DNA of 64,000 bases from Sediminibacillus halophilus (GCF_900103695.1 NZ_FNHF01000002.1:558001-622000), one strand, 5' to 3'; shown: positions 1 through 9,791, numbered from the stretch's first letter. Notes: generated by a model not told the origin, from the sequence alone. Numbers and translations are program-made.

Positions 1-1
1 C

Positions 2-67
2 TTCCGTTCGGTTCCCCCATGGCCCATAAGGTCGCCAGCGGATTTAGAAAAGCGGGAACCAATTTGA
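2..67 (+). CDS. 3' end of an upstream gene (partial)
   Basis: An open frame enters from the left edge and ends at TGA 65-67, four bases before the GAGGAGGT ribosome site of the next gene. This spacing is what one expects for the last codons of an upstream operon member. Only about 21 residues are visible and they show no recognisable motif, so the identity cannot be given. It could also be chance. Confidence 0.35.
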   Translation, partial: FRSVPPWPIRSPADLEKREPI

Positions 68-84
68 TCAGAGGAGGTCTTTTT

Positions 85-2391
85 GTGAAAGAAACGTTGT
101 TCAAATTATACCAGCCGGAAAGTGGTACATTGAATGTCCCTTATCAACCGGATGAACAGACCAGAATAATCGAGAACCCCCCACGGTTCACCTGGATGCC
201 AGCGAAGCTCGAAGATGACTTTTATGTGCTGCAGATTTCCCCCGACACTGGTTTTACGCAGGAGAATACCTGGACCTACCAATCGATACCACACAACCTA
301 TTTACACCGGACCGTCCTTTGCCGTCCGGCACCTATTTTTGGCGTTATGCTCTGTTGGATAAGGAGCAAAACCAAGTCAGTGATTGGAGCAAAGTCCGCC
401 GCTTTACGATATCGGAAGATCTTCCAGAGACACCTCTGCCGGCCCGTGAAATCCGATATAAAGAGGTGAGCACCGCCAGGCCCCGGCTCTGGTTGACGGA
501 AGAAACATTGTCCGATTTCCGCTCTTGCTTGTCTGCCGATCCCGATTATTGTCATTGGAAAAATTTTTACCAACATTCCGTAGAACCGTTTCTAACTATG
601 CCACTGATCCCGGAACCGGAACCTTACCCAAATCATCAGCGTACCGCAAAGCTTTGGCGGAAAATGTATATGGACTGTCAGCAAGTTCTGCATGCAATCC
701 GCCATTTAAGTGTAGCAGGTGTGATTTTAAAAGATGAACAGATCCTGGCAAAAGCAAAAGAATGGCTGCTTCATACAGCGAATTGGAATCCGAATGGACC
801 GACGTCCAGGGACTACAACGATGAAGCCGCTTTTCGTATTGTCGGTGCACTTAGCTGGGGCTATGACTGGCTGCTCCCATATCTGTCTGAGGATGAGACT
901 GACTTTGTAAAGAAGCAGTTGTTCATCAGAACTGAGCAAGTTGCCTTTCATGTCATCGAACGATCGAAAATCCATCAGGTCCCATATGACAGTCATGCCG
1001 TCCGTGCTTTGTCATCAGTTCTCGTTCCGGCCGGGATTGCATTGTTCGACGACGTTCCCGAGGCAAGAGAGTGGCTTGATTACACCCTTGAGTACTATAG
1101 CGGCCTTTATACCCCTTGGGGCGGGGCAGATGGCGGCTGGGCTGAAGGTCCCCATTACTGGATGACCGGTATGGCTTACGTAATCGAAGCAATGAACCTG
1201 TTGAAAAACTTCAACGGTTATAATCTGTATCAACGACCCTTTTTTCAAAATACCGGCGACTTCCCTTTATATGTCTATCCACCCGATACAAACCGTGCCA
1301 GTTTCGGGGATCACGCCAATCTAGGCGACCTCCCAGGTTTAAAGGTGGGCTTCAATATCCGTCAATTTGCTGGAGTGACCGGGAATCCTTATTACCAATG
1401 GTATTACGAGCAGACAAGAAAGTATGACGCCGACCCATATGAAAAGTTTTACAACAAGGGCTGGTGGGATTTTCATTTTGACGAAATGATGTATCTACAC
1501 GATTATCCGGAAGTTAAGGCCAAAGCCCCTTCCGATATCTCTCCCGTAAAATGGTTTAAAGATGTCGGCTGGGCTGCGGTGCACAGCCGGATGGATGATC
1601 CTGATGAACATATTATGTATCTAACGAAAAGCAGTCCTTATGGTTCGATCAGTCACAGCCATGGCGATCAAAACGCCTTTATCCTGCATGCCTTTGGTGA
1701 TCCTTTGGCGATTCACAGCGGGTATTATGTCGCATTTAACAGCACGATGCATTCTAATTGGCGCAGGCAGACGATTTCCAAAAACGCCATTTTGATCGAT
1801 GGGAAGGGCCAGTATGCAGGCAAAGATAAGTTCTTGGCCAAAGATGCCTGCGGACAAATCGAAACGGTCGAACAGAAGAAAAATTATGCTTATATACGCG
1901 GGGATGCAACTGCTGCTTATCAACACGATGTCCCTTACTTATTGCATTATATGCGGGAAACATATTTTGTCGATGACAGCTATTTCGTAATTGTGGACAC
2001 CGTCAACCTGGAACAGGATGCGGAAATCGACTGGCTTCTTCATAGCCTTCAAGAAATGGAGCTTTCCCATCAGTCTTTTGTGGTAAAAGGAGAAAAAGCA
2101 GCGTTGGAGGGAAGATTTGTCCATTGCTCAAGCGGAGAATTAACGCTCAACCAGTACAATGACTTTCCCGGCGTCAATCTAGATGAATTGGAAGGAAGTC
2201 CGATCCACTGGCGGCTGCAGGCAAGAACCCGTCCGGCATCCCAGCACCGGATTGTCACGCTGCTTCATCCGATGAAGAAAATGGAACCGGCTTATGTCTC
2301 TTACTTCATTGATGATCAGGGCTTTAGTCAACAATACTATTTTACAAAAGACGGCAAGACGTTCCGGCTGGAACTGCCGAAAGATTTCTAA
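85..2391 (+). CDS. Heparinase II/III family polysaccharide lyase (DUF4962-type)
   Basis: A 768-residue protein without a signal peptide, so probably a cytoplasmic enzyme that cleaves oligosaccharides by beta-elimination. An N-terminal domain of about 120 residues resembles DUF4962. It is followed by an alpha/alpha toroid and a C-terminal heparinase II/III beta-sandwich that contains SHSHGDQNAF (about residues 523-532). The frame is open further upstream to 19, but GTG 85 has GAGGAGGT at 71-78 and is the better start. The next gene encodes a secreted beta-helix protein with an apparent carbohydrate-binding tail, so the two probably act in sequence on one polysaccharide. Such proteins are known to act on alginate, heparin-like or ulvan-like polymers; the substrate here is not decided by the sequence. 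Confidence 0.85.
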   Translation: MKETLFKLYQPESGTLNVPYQPDEQTRIIENPPRFTWMPAKLEDDFYVLQISPDTGFTQENTWTYQSIPHNLFTPDRPLPSGTYFWRYALLDKEQNQVSDWSKVRRFTISEDLPETPLPAREIRYKEVSTARPRLWLTEETLSDFRSCLSADPDYCHWKNFYQHSVEPFLTMPLIPEPEPYPNHQRTAKLWRKMYMDCQQVLHAIRHLSVAGVILKDEQILAKAKEWLLHTANWNPNGPTSRDYNDEAAFRIVGALSWGYDWLLPYLSEDETDFVKKQLFIRTEQVAFHVIERSKIHQVPYDSHAVRALSSVLVPAGIALFDDVPEAREWLDYTLEYYSGLYTPWGGADGGWAEGPHYWMTGMAYVIEAMNLLKNFNGYNLYQRPFFQNTGDFPLYVYPPDTNRASFGDHANLGDLPGLKVGFNIRQFAGVTGNPYYQWYYEQTRKYDADPYEKFYNKGWWDFHFDEMMYLHDYPEVKAKAPSDISPVKWFKDVGWAAVHSRMDDPDEHIMYLTKSSPYGSISHSHGDQNAFILHAFGDPLAIHSGYYVAFNSTMHSNWRRQTISKNAILIDGKGQYAGKDKFLAKDACGQIETVEQKKNYAYIRGDATAAYQHDVPYLLHYMRETYFVDDSYFVIVDTVNLEQDAEIDWLLHSLQEMELSHQSFVVKGEKAALEGRFVHCSSGELTLNQYNDFPGVNLDELEGSPIHWRLQARTRPASQHRIVTLLHPMKKMEPAYVSYFIDDQGFSQQYYFTKDGKTFRLELPKDF

Positions 2392-2484
2392 TTACCAACT
2401 GGATATAACCGGCGAGTGTCTTTTCACCCAGGGAGATTCTCGCTGGTTTTTACAATGAGAAAATATAACGAAAGGCGGAGAAGT

Positions 2485-4980
2485 ATGAAAAAAAGCATCG
2501 CTTTATTCAGCCTTATCTGTTTGTCACTATGGTTCTGTTTATCTGCCCGTCACGGAAGTCTCCAAGCTGAGGAATCGATTTTTCACTATCCTGTCATCGA
2601 TGTCACCGCTAGTGTACACGACGGAAATGTTCCGGAAAATACCCTTGATGACAATCTATCAACGAGATGGTCCGCTCAAGGAATCGGCCAATGGATCCAA
2701 TACGATTTGGGAAGCAGACAGCAGTTGGGCTATCTTGGGCTTGGCTTCTATAACGGCGATATTCGTTCCACCACCGTAGATATTGAACTGTCTATCGACG
2801 GGGAAGAATGGAACAAGGTTGTTGAACAGCAGGAAAGCAGCGGCACATCCATCAATCTGGAAGCCTTTGACTTTGCTGATCAGGAAGCGAGGTTTGTAAG
2901 GATTATCGGTTACGGGAATTCACGTAACGATTGGAACAGCATTACCGCTGCCCATATCTACCCACCCAATCCTGACGGCCCCATCGTGGAAGAATTAGAG
3001 GCTATTGATCCAGGTCCTGTGCCTGACGCCGATCCATTCACAAAGGCGGGGCTCTATTATCCCGACAAAACACCTTATACACCACCCTCTCCACATCCGG
3101 TGACCGGGAAGACCATCCATGTCACTGATTTCGGGGCTGATTTACGGGATAACAGCAATGATGATACCCTCGCCATCAATGCTGCTATACAAGCTGCTGA
3201 GCCCGGGGATGAGGTGTACTTTCCTAATGGAACTTACAACTTGAAGGGCACCATGGAAAATGATTTCACCTCCCACATTTACTTAAAGGATGAAGTAAAC
3301 CTTCGAGGTGAAACAAAAACAGGTGTTTTATTGATATCTGACTTCGATATGAGAGAAGTTCCCAACAGTAAAGTCATGACTGCTTATGGAAAAAAGGATT
3401 TGACGATATCCAATCTGACCATCACTTCTACTTTTGATGGCAATTATTCTGAAAATCCAAGTGAAAATAATCCCGATCGCGGCGGACCTGCTTACGGAAT
3501 TTTTATTGCCGATTCTGCCGGACAGCCCTCCCATCACATTACAGTAAGCAACATCACCATCGAAAAATTTCAGCGCATGGGAGTGAGGATTGAAAAAAGC
3601 AACCGGAACACCGTCGAACATGCGACTTTTAAAAATGCGACGGATGTCGGCGGGGGTGGTGCTGGCTATGGAGTCGGAATCCAGGGAATACAAGGCATCG
3701 ACAGGCTCGGACACGCCAATGACACGTATTTTAATGTAGTTAAAAACAGCCATTTCGAAGGTCCCTACCTTCGGCACGGAACGTTGATCCAAAACTATGC
3801 CCACAACAACCTGGTTGAGCACAATACCTATCAGGGCGTCATCCATGATGCAGTCGACTTGCATGGCCAGCGGGAATATTTAAATGAGATACGCCATAAC
3901 CACTTAGACGATATCCCGCGTGGGGGTATCGGTGTCGGCAATACCGGCGGGACACCGCCGAATTCCCATTCAGCCTCGGGTTCAGGAAATTATATCCACC
4001 ATAATACGTTAAAAGATACGCGAGATGGCATTATTGTCATGATGGGGTCACCGGGAACAGTGATAGAGAACAACAAAATCATGCACACATCGACGCCGCC
4101 CAACGCGAAAGGTATCTATTTATTGAATGCGCCCGGTACCCTCGTTAAGAACAATAAAATAGTGAACAACAATGCCGAGGGGTTCTGGGGTATCTTTATT
4201 GCAGAAGATGATGGGGATACTCGTAACGGCGGCAAGGGGGCTGGAATACCGAAAAATATATTAGTAGAAAAAAATAAACTAATCGGAAATACCAACGGAA
4301 TTCGTGTAGAAGCAGGAAAAGAGATTACAATTAAAGATAATATCATTCGGCGGACTGCTGGTGAGGATTATATCAATTTGATAGGAGATGAATCAATCAG
4401 CCAGGCTCTTGTGCCTTCTGATGACGCATTGATAGACTTTGAGAAGCCTGATGTGAATTACGGAGTCATGGATCAGGATTTGATCGATACGGGAGATCCT
4501 GACCGCAATTTTTATAAGTACTTCAATATCAAACAAAATTCAGCCGGCAGCAAAGGAAGAATGGCACTCTATCAGTTTGACTTGCATGACCTCGAAGAAA
4601 TAGAGTCGGCTGAACTTCAATTGACAGGGAAGACCGGCAGCAATACTTCTTCCGTCACACTTGCAGTCTATGGAATTTTAAATAACGAATGGCAGGAAGA
4701 CACCATAACCTGGCGAAGTGCTCCCAATGTTGGATCGGAAAAAGTAGAAATAACCGGAATTGGAGATTCAGCGTTTTACCTGGGTGCCATTACCGTCGAC
4801 CAATCTGAACCGACCCTGCATGAATTAGATGTAACCGCATTTGTAGAGGAGTACGGTACAGAAGCGATCAGTTTTCTTGTCGCTGATATACAAGGACAGA
4901 ACGGAAACGTCAACATCTATTCAAAAGAAGAAACCAACGAAACCCGCAGTCCAGCTCTGTACATCACCACCAAACCATAG
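2485..4980 (+). CDS. Secreted multidomain right-handed beta-helix protein (pectate-lyase-like)
   Basis: An 831-residue secreted protein. A signal peptide (about residues 1-28) precedes an F5/8-type discoidin domain (about 35-155). Then come a Pectate_lyase_3-like entry strand (VTDFGADLRDN, near residue 213) and a long parallel beta-helix to about residue 640, with many NxI and HNxL turns and a DAVDLHG motif near 456. The C-terminal 170 residues resemble the DNRLRE/CBM96 type of carbohydrate-binding module. The start chosen is ATG 2485 with GGCGGAG just upstream; an in-frame ATG at 2416 lacks a signal peptide context. It may be a lyase, an epimerase or a hydrolase of an acidic polysaccharide. 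It probably supplies the intracellular lyase encoded 93 bases upstream. Confidence 0.82.
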   Translation: MKKSIALFSLICLSLWFCLSARHGSLQAEESIFHYPVIDVTASVHDGNVPENTLDDNLSTRWSAQGIGQWIQYDLGSRQQLGYLGLGFYNGDIRSTTVDIELSIDGEEWNKVVEQQESSGTSINLEAFDFADQEARFVRIIGYGNSRNDWNSITAAHIYPPNPDGPIVEELEAIDPGPVPDADPFTKAGLYYPDKTPYTPPSPHPVTGKTIHVTDFGADLRDNSNDDTLAINAAIQAAEPGDEVYFPNGTYNLKGTMENDFTSHIYLKDEVNLRGETKTGVLLISDFDMREVPNSKVMTAYGKKDLTISNLTITSTFDGNYSENPSENNPDRGGPAYGIFIADSAGQPSHHITVSNITIEKFQRMGVRIEKSNRNTVEHATFKNATDVGGGGAGYGVGIQGIQGIDRLGHANDTYFNVVKNSHFEGPYLRHGTLIQNYAHNNLVEHNTYQGVIHDAVDLHGQREYLNEIRHNHLDDIPRGGIGVGNTGGTPPNSHSASGSGNYIHHNTLKDTRDGIIVMMGSPGTVIENNKIMHTSTPPNAKGIYLLNAPGTLVKNNKIVNNNAEGFWGIFIAEDDGDTRNGGKGAGIPKNILVEKNKLIGNTNGIRVEAGKEITIKDNIIRRTAGEDYINLIGDESISQALVPSDDALIDFEKPDVNYGVMDQDLIDTGDPDRNFYKYFNIKQNSAGSKGRMALYQFDLHDLEEIESAELQLTGKTGSNTSSVTLAVYGILNNEWQEDTITWRSAPNVGSEKVEITGIGDSAFYLGAITVDQSEPTLHELDVTAFVEEYGTEAISFLVADIQGQNGNVNIYSKEETNETRSPALYITTKP

Positions 4981-4996
4981 AACATCCTAAAAAAGC

Positions 4997-5031
4997 AGTC
5001 TCCGGTCAGTTAAAAACCGGAGACTATTTTT
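4997..5031 (+). terminator. Rho-independent terminator
   Basis: A 10-bp perfect stem (agtctccggt / accggagact) with a 9-base loop and a following attttta run, 16 bases after the beta-helix gene. Confidence 0.85.
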
Positions 5032-5044
5032 ATGGAGGCTTTTA

Positions 5045-5125
5045 TGGGGTCAGTCCCCCACCACTCTACCAAGACGCAGCGCTACCATATTGGGGGACTG
5101 ACCCCACTATTCTGACCCCACTATT
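5045..5125. repeat. REP-like inverted repeat plus 14-bp tandem repeat
   Basis: A perfect 16-bp inverted repeat, tggggtcagtccccca at 5045-5060 and its complement at 5091-5106, encloses 30 bases. The 14-mer ctgaccccactatt then occurs twice back to back (5098-5111 and 5112-5125). GGGACTGACCCC-type palindromes are known as scattered elements in Firmicutes, often linked to Y1 (RAYT) transposases. No transposase is present in the window. Confidence 0.6.
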
Positions 5126-5128
5126 AAA

Positions 5129-6814
5129 TCAGGTCAGTTTATAGACAAATGTTTCATATGGTTGTATGGTTACTTCGGTAAGGTCGTCTTGATCGATTCG
5201 GTGCTGGTTGTTGGTGATCAATAATTGCTGTTGTTTGCCGCCTGTTATATCGGTGAATCTGCGCTTTTGCTTATTGCTGCTGAAATTGCAGACGACCAGC
5301 AATGTTTCCTTGTGAAGTGTCCTGGTGTAGGCAAAGATTTCTTCGTCCTCCTCCAGTAAAAGCTGGTAATCTCCATAGACAATCGCCTTCTCTTGCTTCC
5401 GAAGTTCAATCAGTTTTTGATAGAAATAGAAAATAGAATCTGGATCCGCCAAAGCCCTCTCCACATTGATTTCTTGATAATTCGGATTAACCTGCAGCCA
5501 TGGCTCCCCTGTCGTGAATCCGGCATTCTCACTTGCGTCCCACTGGACTGGTGTCCGGGCATTATCACGGCTTCTTGCATAGATTGCTTCGAGCAAGTCG
5601 GCCGAATCAACCCCTTCTTCTTTCATTCGTTCTTCATACCAGTTCAACGTTTCGATATCCCGGCATTCTTCTATCGATGGAAACGGTACGTTTGTCATAC
5701 CGATTTCTTCCCCCTGGTAAATATATGGTGTCCCCTTCATCAAATGCAGGCAAACAGCCAGCATTTTTGCCGATTGCTCACGATACTGCCCATCGTCTCC
5801 GAATCGGGATACAGCCCGTGGTTGGTCATGATTATTCCAGTACAGGCTGTTCCATCCCTTTTTCTCCAGTCCTTTTTGCCACTTGGTCATGATTTCCTTC
5901 AGATCTGTCAACCTCCAGGGCAAGTTGTCCCATTTTCCGTTCGGTCCATCACCTAAACCGACATGTTCAAAATGGAATACCATTTGTAACTCATTCCGAT
6001 CTTCAGCAGTAAACTTCTTCGCTTCTTCTACCGTAACACCAGGCATTTCTCCTACTGTCAAAATGTCATACTGTGATAAAACCTTCTGATTCATTTCCTG
6101 TATAAATTGGTGGATTCTCGGTCCCTGTGCGAAGAATCTGCCTCCATCGGCAAAACGCTGCCCAGGTTCCGCTTCCCCATCCGGAAATCGTTGATCTTTA
6201 GATAGAAAGTTGATTACATCCATGCGGAATCCATCGACACCTTTATCGAGCCACCAGCGCATCATCTGATAGATATCTTCCCGTACTTCTGGATTTTCCC
6301 AATTCAAGTCCGGTTGCTTTTTACTAAAAAGATGCAGATAATATTCATCGGTTTTTTTATCGTACTCCCAAGCGGAACCGCTGAAAGCTGACACCCAATT
6401 GTTCGGCTCCCTGCCATCCCTGCCAGACCTCCAAATATAGTAGTCCCGTTTCGGATTATCTTTGGACGATTTGGACTCGACAAACCAGGCATGTTCATCG
6501 GAAGTATGATTGACAACCAGGTCCATAACCAGCTTCAAACCGCGTTTATGCATTTCGTGCAGCAGTTCATCAAAATCATCCATCGATCCGAATTCTTCCA
6601 TAATTTCATGGTAGTTCCTGATATCATAGCCATTGTCATCGTTCGGGGAATCGTAAACCGGTGACAACCAAACCACGTCAACCCCTAGTTTCTTCAAATA
6701 ATCAAGCTTTCCGGTGATTCCTTTAATATCACCGATCCCGTCACCATTACTGTCATGGAAGCTTCTTGGATAAATCTGATAAATAACGCTCTCTTTCCAC
6801 CATTGTTCGCTCAT
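5129..6814 (-). CDS. malL: Oligo-1,6-glucosidase (GH13)
   Basis: A 561-residue cytoplasmic alpha-glucosidase that releases glucose from isomalto- and related oligosaccharides. The catalytic triad is visible: nucleophile D199 (GFRMDV), acid/base E256 (TVGEMPG) and D330 (NNHDQ). DLVVNHTSDEH and QPDLNWENP are the other conserved GH13 regions. V200 after the nucleophile is the residue typical of alpha-1,6-specific enzymes, and the length is near the family norm of about 558. A 12-bp palindrome at 6836-6847 lies between the start and the LacI-type gene upstream, so local repression by that regulator is likely. No transporter for the substrate is adjacent. Confidence 0.93.
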   Translation of the reverse strand: MSEQWWKESVIYQIYPRSFHDSNGDGIGDIKGITGKLDYLKKLGVDVVWLSPVYDSPNDDNGYDIRNYHEIMEEFGSMDDFDELLHEMHKRGLKLVMDLVVNHTSDEHAWFVESKSSKDNPKRDYYIWRSGRDGREPNNWVSAFSGSAWEYDKKTDEYYLHLFSKKQPDLNWENPEVREDIYQMMRWWLDKGVDGFRMDVINFLSKDQRFPDGEAEPGQRFADGGRFFAQGPRIHQFIQEMNQKVLSQYDILTVGEMPGVTVEEAKKFTAEDRNELQMVFHFEHVGLGDGPNGKWDNLPWRLTDLKEIMTKWQKGLEKKGWNSLYWNNHDQPRAVSRFGDDGQYREQSAKMLAVCLHLMKGTPYIYQGEEIGMTNVPFPSIEECRDIETLNWYEERMKEEGVDSADLLEAIYARSRDNARTPVQWDASENAGFTTGEPWLQVNPNYQEINVERALADPDSIFYFYQKLIELRKQEKAIVYGDYQLLLEEDEEIFAYTRTLHKETLLVVCNFSSNKQKRRFTDITGGKQQQLLITNNQHRIDQDDLTEVTIQPYETFVYKLT

Positions 6815-6835
6815 CTCTTCTCCTCCTTGATTTAC

Positions 6836-6847
6836 GTAAACGTTTAC
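6836..6847. promoter_or_regulatory. LacI-type operator upstream of malL
   Basis: gtaaacgtttac is a perfect 12-bp palindrome with a central CG, 22 bases upstream of the malL start. Related sites (7929, 8026) flank the regulator gene, which suggests that its product or CcpA binds here. Confidence 0.7.
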
Positions 6848-6894
6848 TCTTTATCGTGGACAAGAGGCTTGCTGATTCTCGCAAGCCATTCTGC

Positions 6895-7905
6895 TCATAC
6901 CAATTGCTTCACGGATTGTCGCTCAATGATACGGTGCGGCATGATAATGCTTTTTCCGAGCATCCCCGTTTCCATTCCCTCGAACAGTAATTCTGCCGCC
7001 TTTTTCCCCATATCCCGCAATGGCTGTTCTACTGTCGTCAACGGTGGGATGGCCATTTCCGATATTTTCAAGTTGTCATAGCCGATAATCGACAGTTCAT
7101 CCGGAATTCGGATGTTCATTTGGTAAGCCGTTGAAAGTGCCCCTACTGCCATTTCGTCACTCGCAGCAAACACGGCCGTTATATCCCTGCCCGCATCGTA
7201 AAGTTGAGTAAACAACGCTCTACCATCCTCGTAGGAGAAACCATCTGCAGTAAAAACAAAGGACCCTTCCCCATTCAATCCATGGTCAAGCAAAGCTTGC
7301 TTGTAGCCATCTATCCGTGGCTGTCCCGCTACACTATCATCCGGACTGCCACTTAACATGGCAATACGGCGGTGGCCCTTTTGGATGAGATATGCAGTAG
7401 CGGCATAAGCAGCATCCTTGTCGTCCACCTTTACATATGGAAGCGAATGCTTTTGTGACTTTGTCGATACCAAAACGGTAGGAACATTCATTGCAGTAAT
7501 CGCATTGTAATATTCTTCCGTCAACAGAGAACTACCAAAGATGACTCCCTCGACCCGCTTTTCGGACAATAACTGAAGATAATCCAGCGTTTTTTTCCCA
7601 CTGGACGAAGTATTGCAAAAGATTACGCTATGCCCAAGCCGATGCGCCACCTCTTCTACCCCGTAGAGCAATTCTGATGTCAACATACCGGACACATCGG
7701 GAAACAACACACCGATTGTTTGGGTCTTGTTATTGATCAATCCCCGTGCAACAGCGTTTGGCCGATAACCCAGTTCCTCTACTGCCCCCTTCACCAGTTT
7801 CTCCGTTTTGGCGGAATAACCAACGGAAGTATGATTTAAGATCCGTGACACAGTAGCAATCGATACATTGGCACGTTTGGCTACATCTTTGATGGTTGGT
7901 TTCAT
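6895..7905 (-). CDS. LacI family transcriptional regulator (malL-linked)
   Basis: A 336-residue repressor with an N-terminal HTH (TIKDVAKRANVSIATVSRIL, residues 4-23) and a periplasmic-binding-protein-like sensor domain (about 60-330), the usual LacI length. It is immediately upstream of malL on the same strand, with 80 bases between them that contain a palindromic operator. Two more operator-like sites lie in front of its own start, so autoregulation is probable. By context the effector is an alpha-glucoside or its breakdown product. A global role is less likely because CcpA genes normally sit elsewhere. Confidence 0.88.
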   Translation of the reverse strand: MKPTIKDVAKRANVSIATVSRILNHTSVGYSAKTEKLVKGAVEELGYRPNAVARGLINNKTQTIGVLFPDVSGMLTSELLYGVEEVAHRLGHSVIFCNTSSSGKKTLDYLQLLSEKRVEGVIFGSSLLTEEYYNAITAMNVPTVLVSTKSQKHSLPYVKVDDKDAAYAATAYLIQKGHRRIAMLSGSPDDSVAGQPRIDGYKQALLDHGLNGEGSFVFTADGFSYEDGRALFTQLYDAGRDITAVFAASDEMAVGALSTAYQMNIRIPDELSIIGYDNLKISEMAIPPLTTVEQPLRDMGKKAAELLFEGMETGMLGKSIIMPHRIIERQSVKQLV

Positions 7906-8208
7906 GGCATTCTCCCTTAGCTAATAAAGTAAACGTTTTCTTTTTCTTGTATTTGTAAAGTTTACTTAATCGTTATCAGGGTGTCAACGGGATTAGTAAG
8001 AATTCTCAAAAAAGAAAGCGAATTTGTAAACGTTTTCCTGAAAAGATGCACCAAATCAGGGTTCAATAATTTTGTCATTCGATACTTACATGGTATGGTA
8101 GAAAGAAACGTCTCCTTGTAACTTTTCATCGTGTAAAGACGTTTTTAATCATTCATCTATCACATACTAAAGCATAACCATAAACGATAAAGTGAGGTCA
8201 AGAACGTT
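7906..8208. promoter_or_regulatory. Divergent control region with operator/cre-like sites
   Basis: This 303-base region separates the LacI gene from zwf. It holds gtaaacgttttc at 7929-7940, gtaaagtttac at 7955-7965 and ttgtaaacgttttcc at 8024-8038. The last fits the CcpA cre consensus except for the final base. The first two probably control the LacI gene; the third lies about 170 bases upstream of zwf and could serve either gene. No gene is seen here. Confidence 0.6.
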
Positions 8209-9684
8209 ATGAACGAGGAAAATCCAAAATCCATACTTGTAATATTTGGAGCAACTGGAGATTTGGCGAACCGTAAGTTGTTCCCTTCCATTTACCGGCT
8301 TTATAAAAACGGCAAACTGTCAGAGGATTTTGCTGTCGTTGGAGTCGCACGCCGACCGCATACTAATGAGTCATTCCGGGAAAATGTGGAACAGTCTGTA
8401 AAAGCATCAAGGCCGGATAACGAAGAAATCAACGATGGGTTCTTTTCTCATTTTTACTATCAGCCGTTCGATGTGACCGATTTGGCTTCCTATCAGGAGT
8501 TAAAAAACCTCCTTGAGCGCCTGGACGAAAAGCACCATACCGAAGAAAACAGGATATTCTATCTGGCCATGGCACCTAACTTCTTTGGAACCATTGCAGA
8601 AAATTTAAAAAATGAAGGACTGACAGATACAAAAGGATGGTCACGTCTCGTCATTGAGAAGCCTTTCGGACACGATTATCCTTCGGCAAAACAATTGAAT
8701 GAACAAATCCGTCAAGCTTTTGACGAAGAGCAGATATACCGGATCGACCATTATCTTGGGAAAGAAATGGTGCAAAACATTGAAGTAATCCGCTTTGCCA
8801 ATGCCATTTTTGAACCGCTGTGGAACAACCAGTACATCGACAATATTCAGATCACTTCCAGTGAAACGCTTGGAGTAGGTGAACGCGGCCGTTACTATGA
8901 TAAATCCGGGGCGTTGCGGGATATGGTGCAAAATCACATGTTGCAAATGCTTGCCCTTTTGGCTATGGAACCGCCGATCAAACTGAACCCCGATGAAATA
9001 CGGAGTGAAAAAATTAAAGTACTACGAGCGTTAAGGACCATGACACCCGATACTGTCGACGATTATTTTGTGCGCGGCCAGTATGGTGCAGGGCTGAACA
9101 ATGGAGAACAAGTAGAAGGCTATCGTGATGAAACTGCGATTGACTCAGAATCAAATACCGAAACCTTTGTTGCCGGAAAACTGTTAATCGACAACTTCCG
9201 CTGGGCCGGGGTTCCATTCTACATACGTACTGGAAAAAGAATGGCTGCCAAGGCAACAGAAATTGTGGTACAGTTCAAAGAACTGCCAATGAACTTGTAC
9301 TTTAATAAAGGAAAAGATATACAGCCGAACCTGCTTGTTATCCATATTCATCCGGATGAAGGGGTCACCCTCCACTTAAACGCCGAGAAGCGAGGTGTCG
9401 GTACTACTTCCACACCAGTCAAACTGAACTACTACAGTCATAACGGGGACAAAATCAACACACCAGAAGCTTACGAAGTCCTGTTATATGATTGCATGCT
9501 TGGGGATTCTACCAATTTCACCCATTGGGACGAGGTTGCATTGTCATGGAAGTTCGTCGACGTTATTTCACAGGCCTGGACTGCTAAGAAAGCAAATTTC
9601 CCTAACTACGAGTCGGGGTCGATGGGACCGAAAGCGGCGAATGAATTACTGGAAAACGATGGTTTCCATTGGTGGTCCATATAA
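8209..9684 (+). CDS. zwf: Glucose-6-phosphate 1-dehydrogenase
   Basis: A 491-residue enzyme that oxidises glucose 6-phosphate to 6-phosphogluconolactone with NADP+, the first step of the oxidative pentose phosphate pathway. The nucleotide fold carries GATGDLA (14-20). The substrate site RIDHYLGKE (178-186) and general base H243 are present, and the length matches the family. ATG 8209 follows a GTGAGG site. It converges with gndA, which encodes a later enzyme of the pathway, and ends in a strong terminator. Confidence 0.96.
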   Translation: MNEENPKSILVIFGATGDLANRKLFPSIYRLYKNGKLSEDFAVVGVARRPHTNESFRENVEQSVKASRPDNEEINDGFFSHFYYQPFDVTDLASYQELKNLLERLDEKHHTEENRIFYLAMAPNFFGTIAENLKNEGLTDTKGWSRLVIEKPFGHDYPSAKQLNEQIRQAFDEEQIYRIDHYLGKEMVQNIEVIRFANAIFEPLWNNQYIDNIQITSSETLGVGERGRYYDKSGALRDMVQNHMLQMLALLAMEPPIKLNPDEIRSEKIKVLRALRTMTPDTVDDYFVRGQYGAGLNNGEQVEGYRDETAIDSESNTETFVAGKLLIDNFRWAGVPFYIRTGKRMAAKATEIVVQFKELPMNLYFNKGKDIQPNLLVIHIHPDEGVTLHLNAEKRGVGTTSTPVKLNYYSHNGDKINTPEAYEVLLYDCMLGDSTNFTHWDEVALSWKFVDVISQAWTAKKANFPNYESGSMGPKAANELLENDGFHWWSI

Positions 9685-9699
9685 TCATTGAATAGCAAG

Positions 9700-9745
9700 A
9701 GAACCAAAAACCGGCTTCCATGAACTGGTTTTTGGTTCTTTTTTT
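9700..9745 (+). terminator. Terminator of zwf
   Basis: A 13-bp perfect stem (agaaccaaaaacc / ggtttttggttct) followed by an unbroken T run. Confidence 0.9.
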
Positions 9746-9750
9746 GCTAT

Positions 9751-9791
9751 AATAAGAAGCCCTGCCGATTAACCGGTCAGGGCTTCTTATT
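9751..9791. repeat. Strong hairpin between convergent zwf and gndA
   Basis: A 14-bp perfect stem (aataagaagccctg and its complement) with a 13-base loop. Neither side has a T run, so it may be a transcript stabiliser or an accessory stop for gndA rather than a standard terminator. Confidence 0.5.

Noticed and set aside
5393-5956. 187-residue plus-strand frame opposite malL
   Set aside because: It lies wholly within a well-supported GH13 gene and has no recognisable features.
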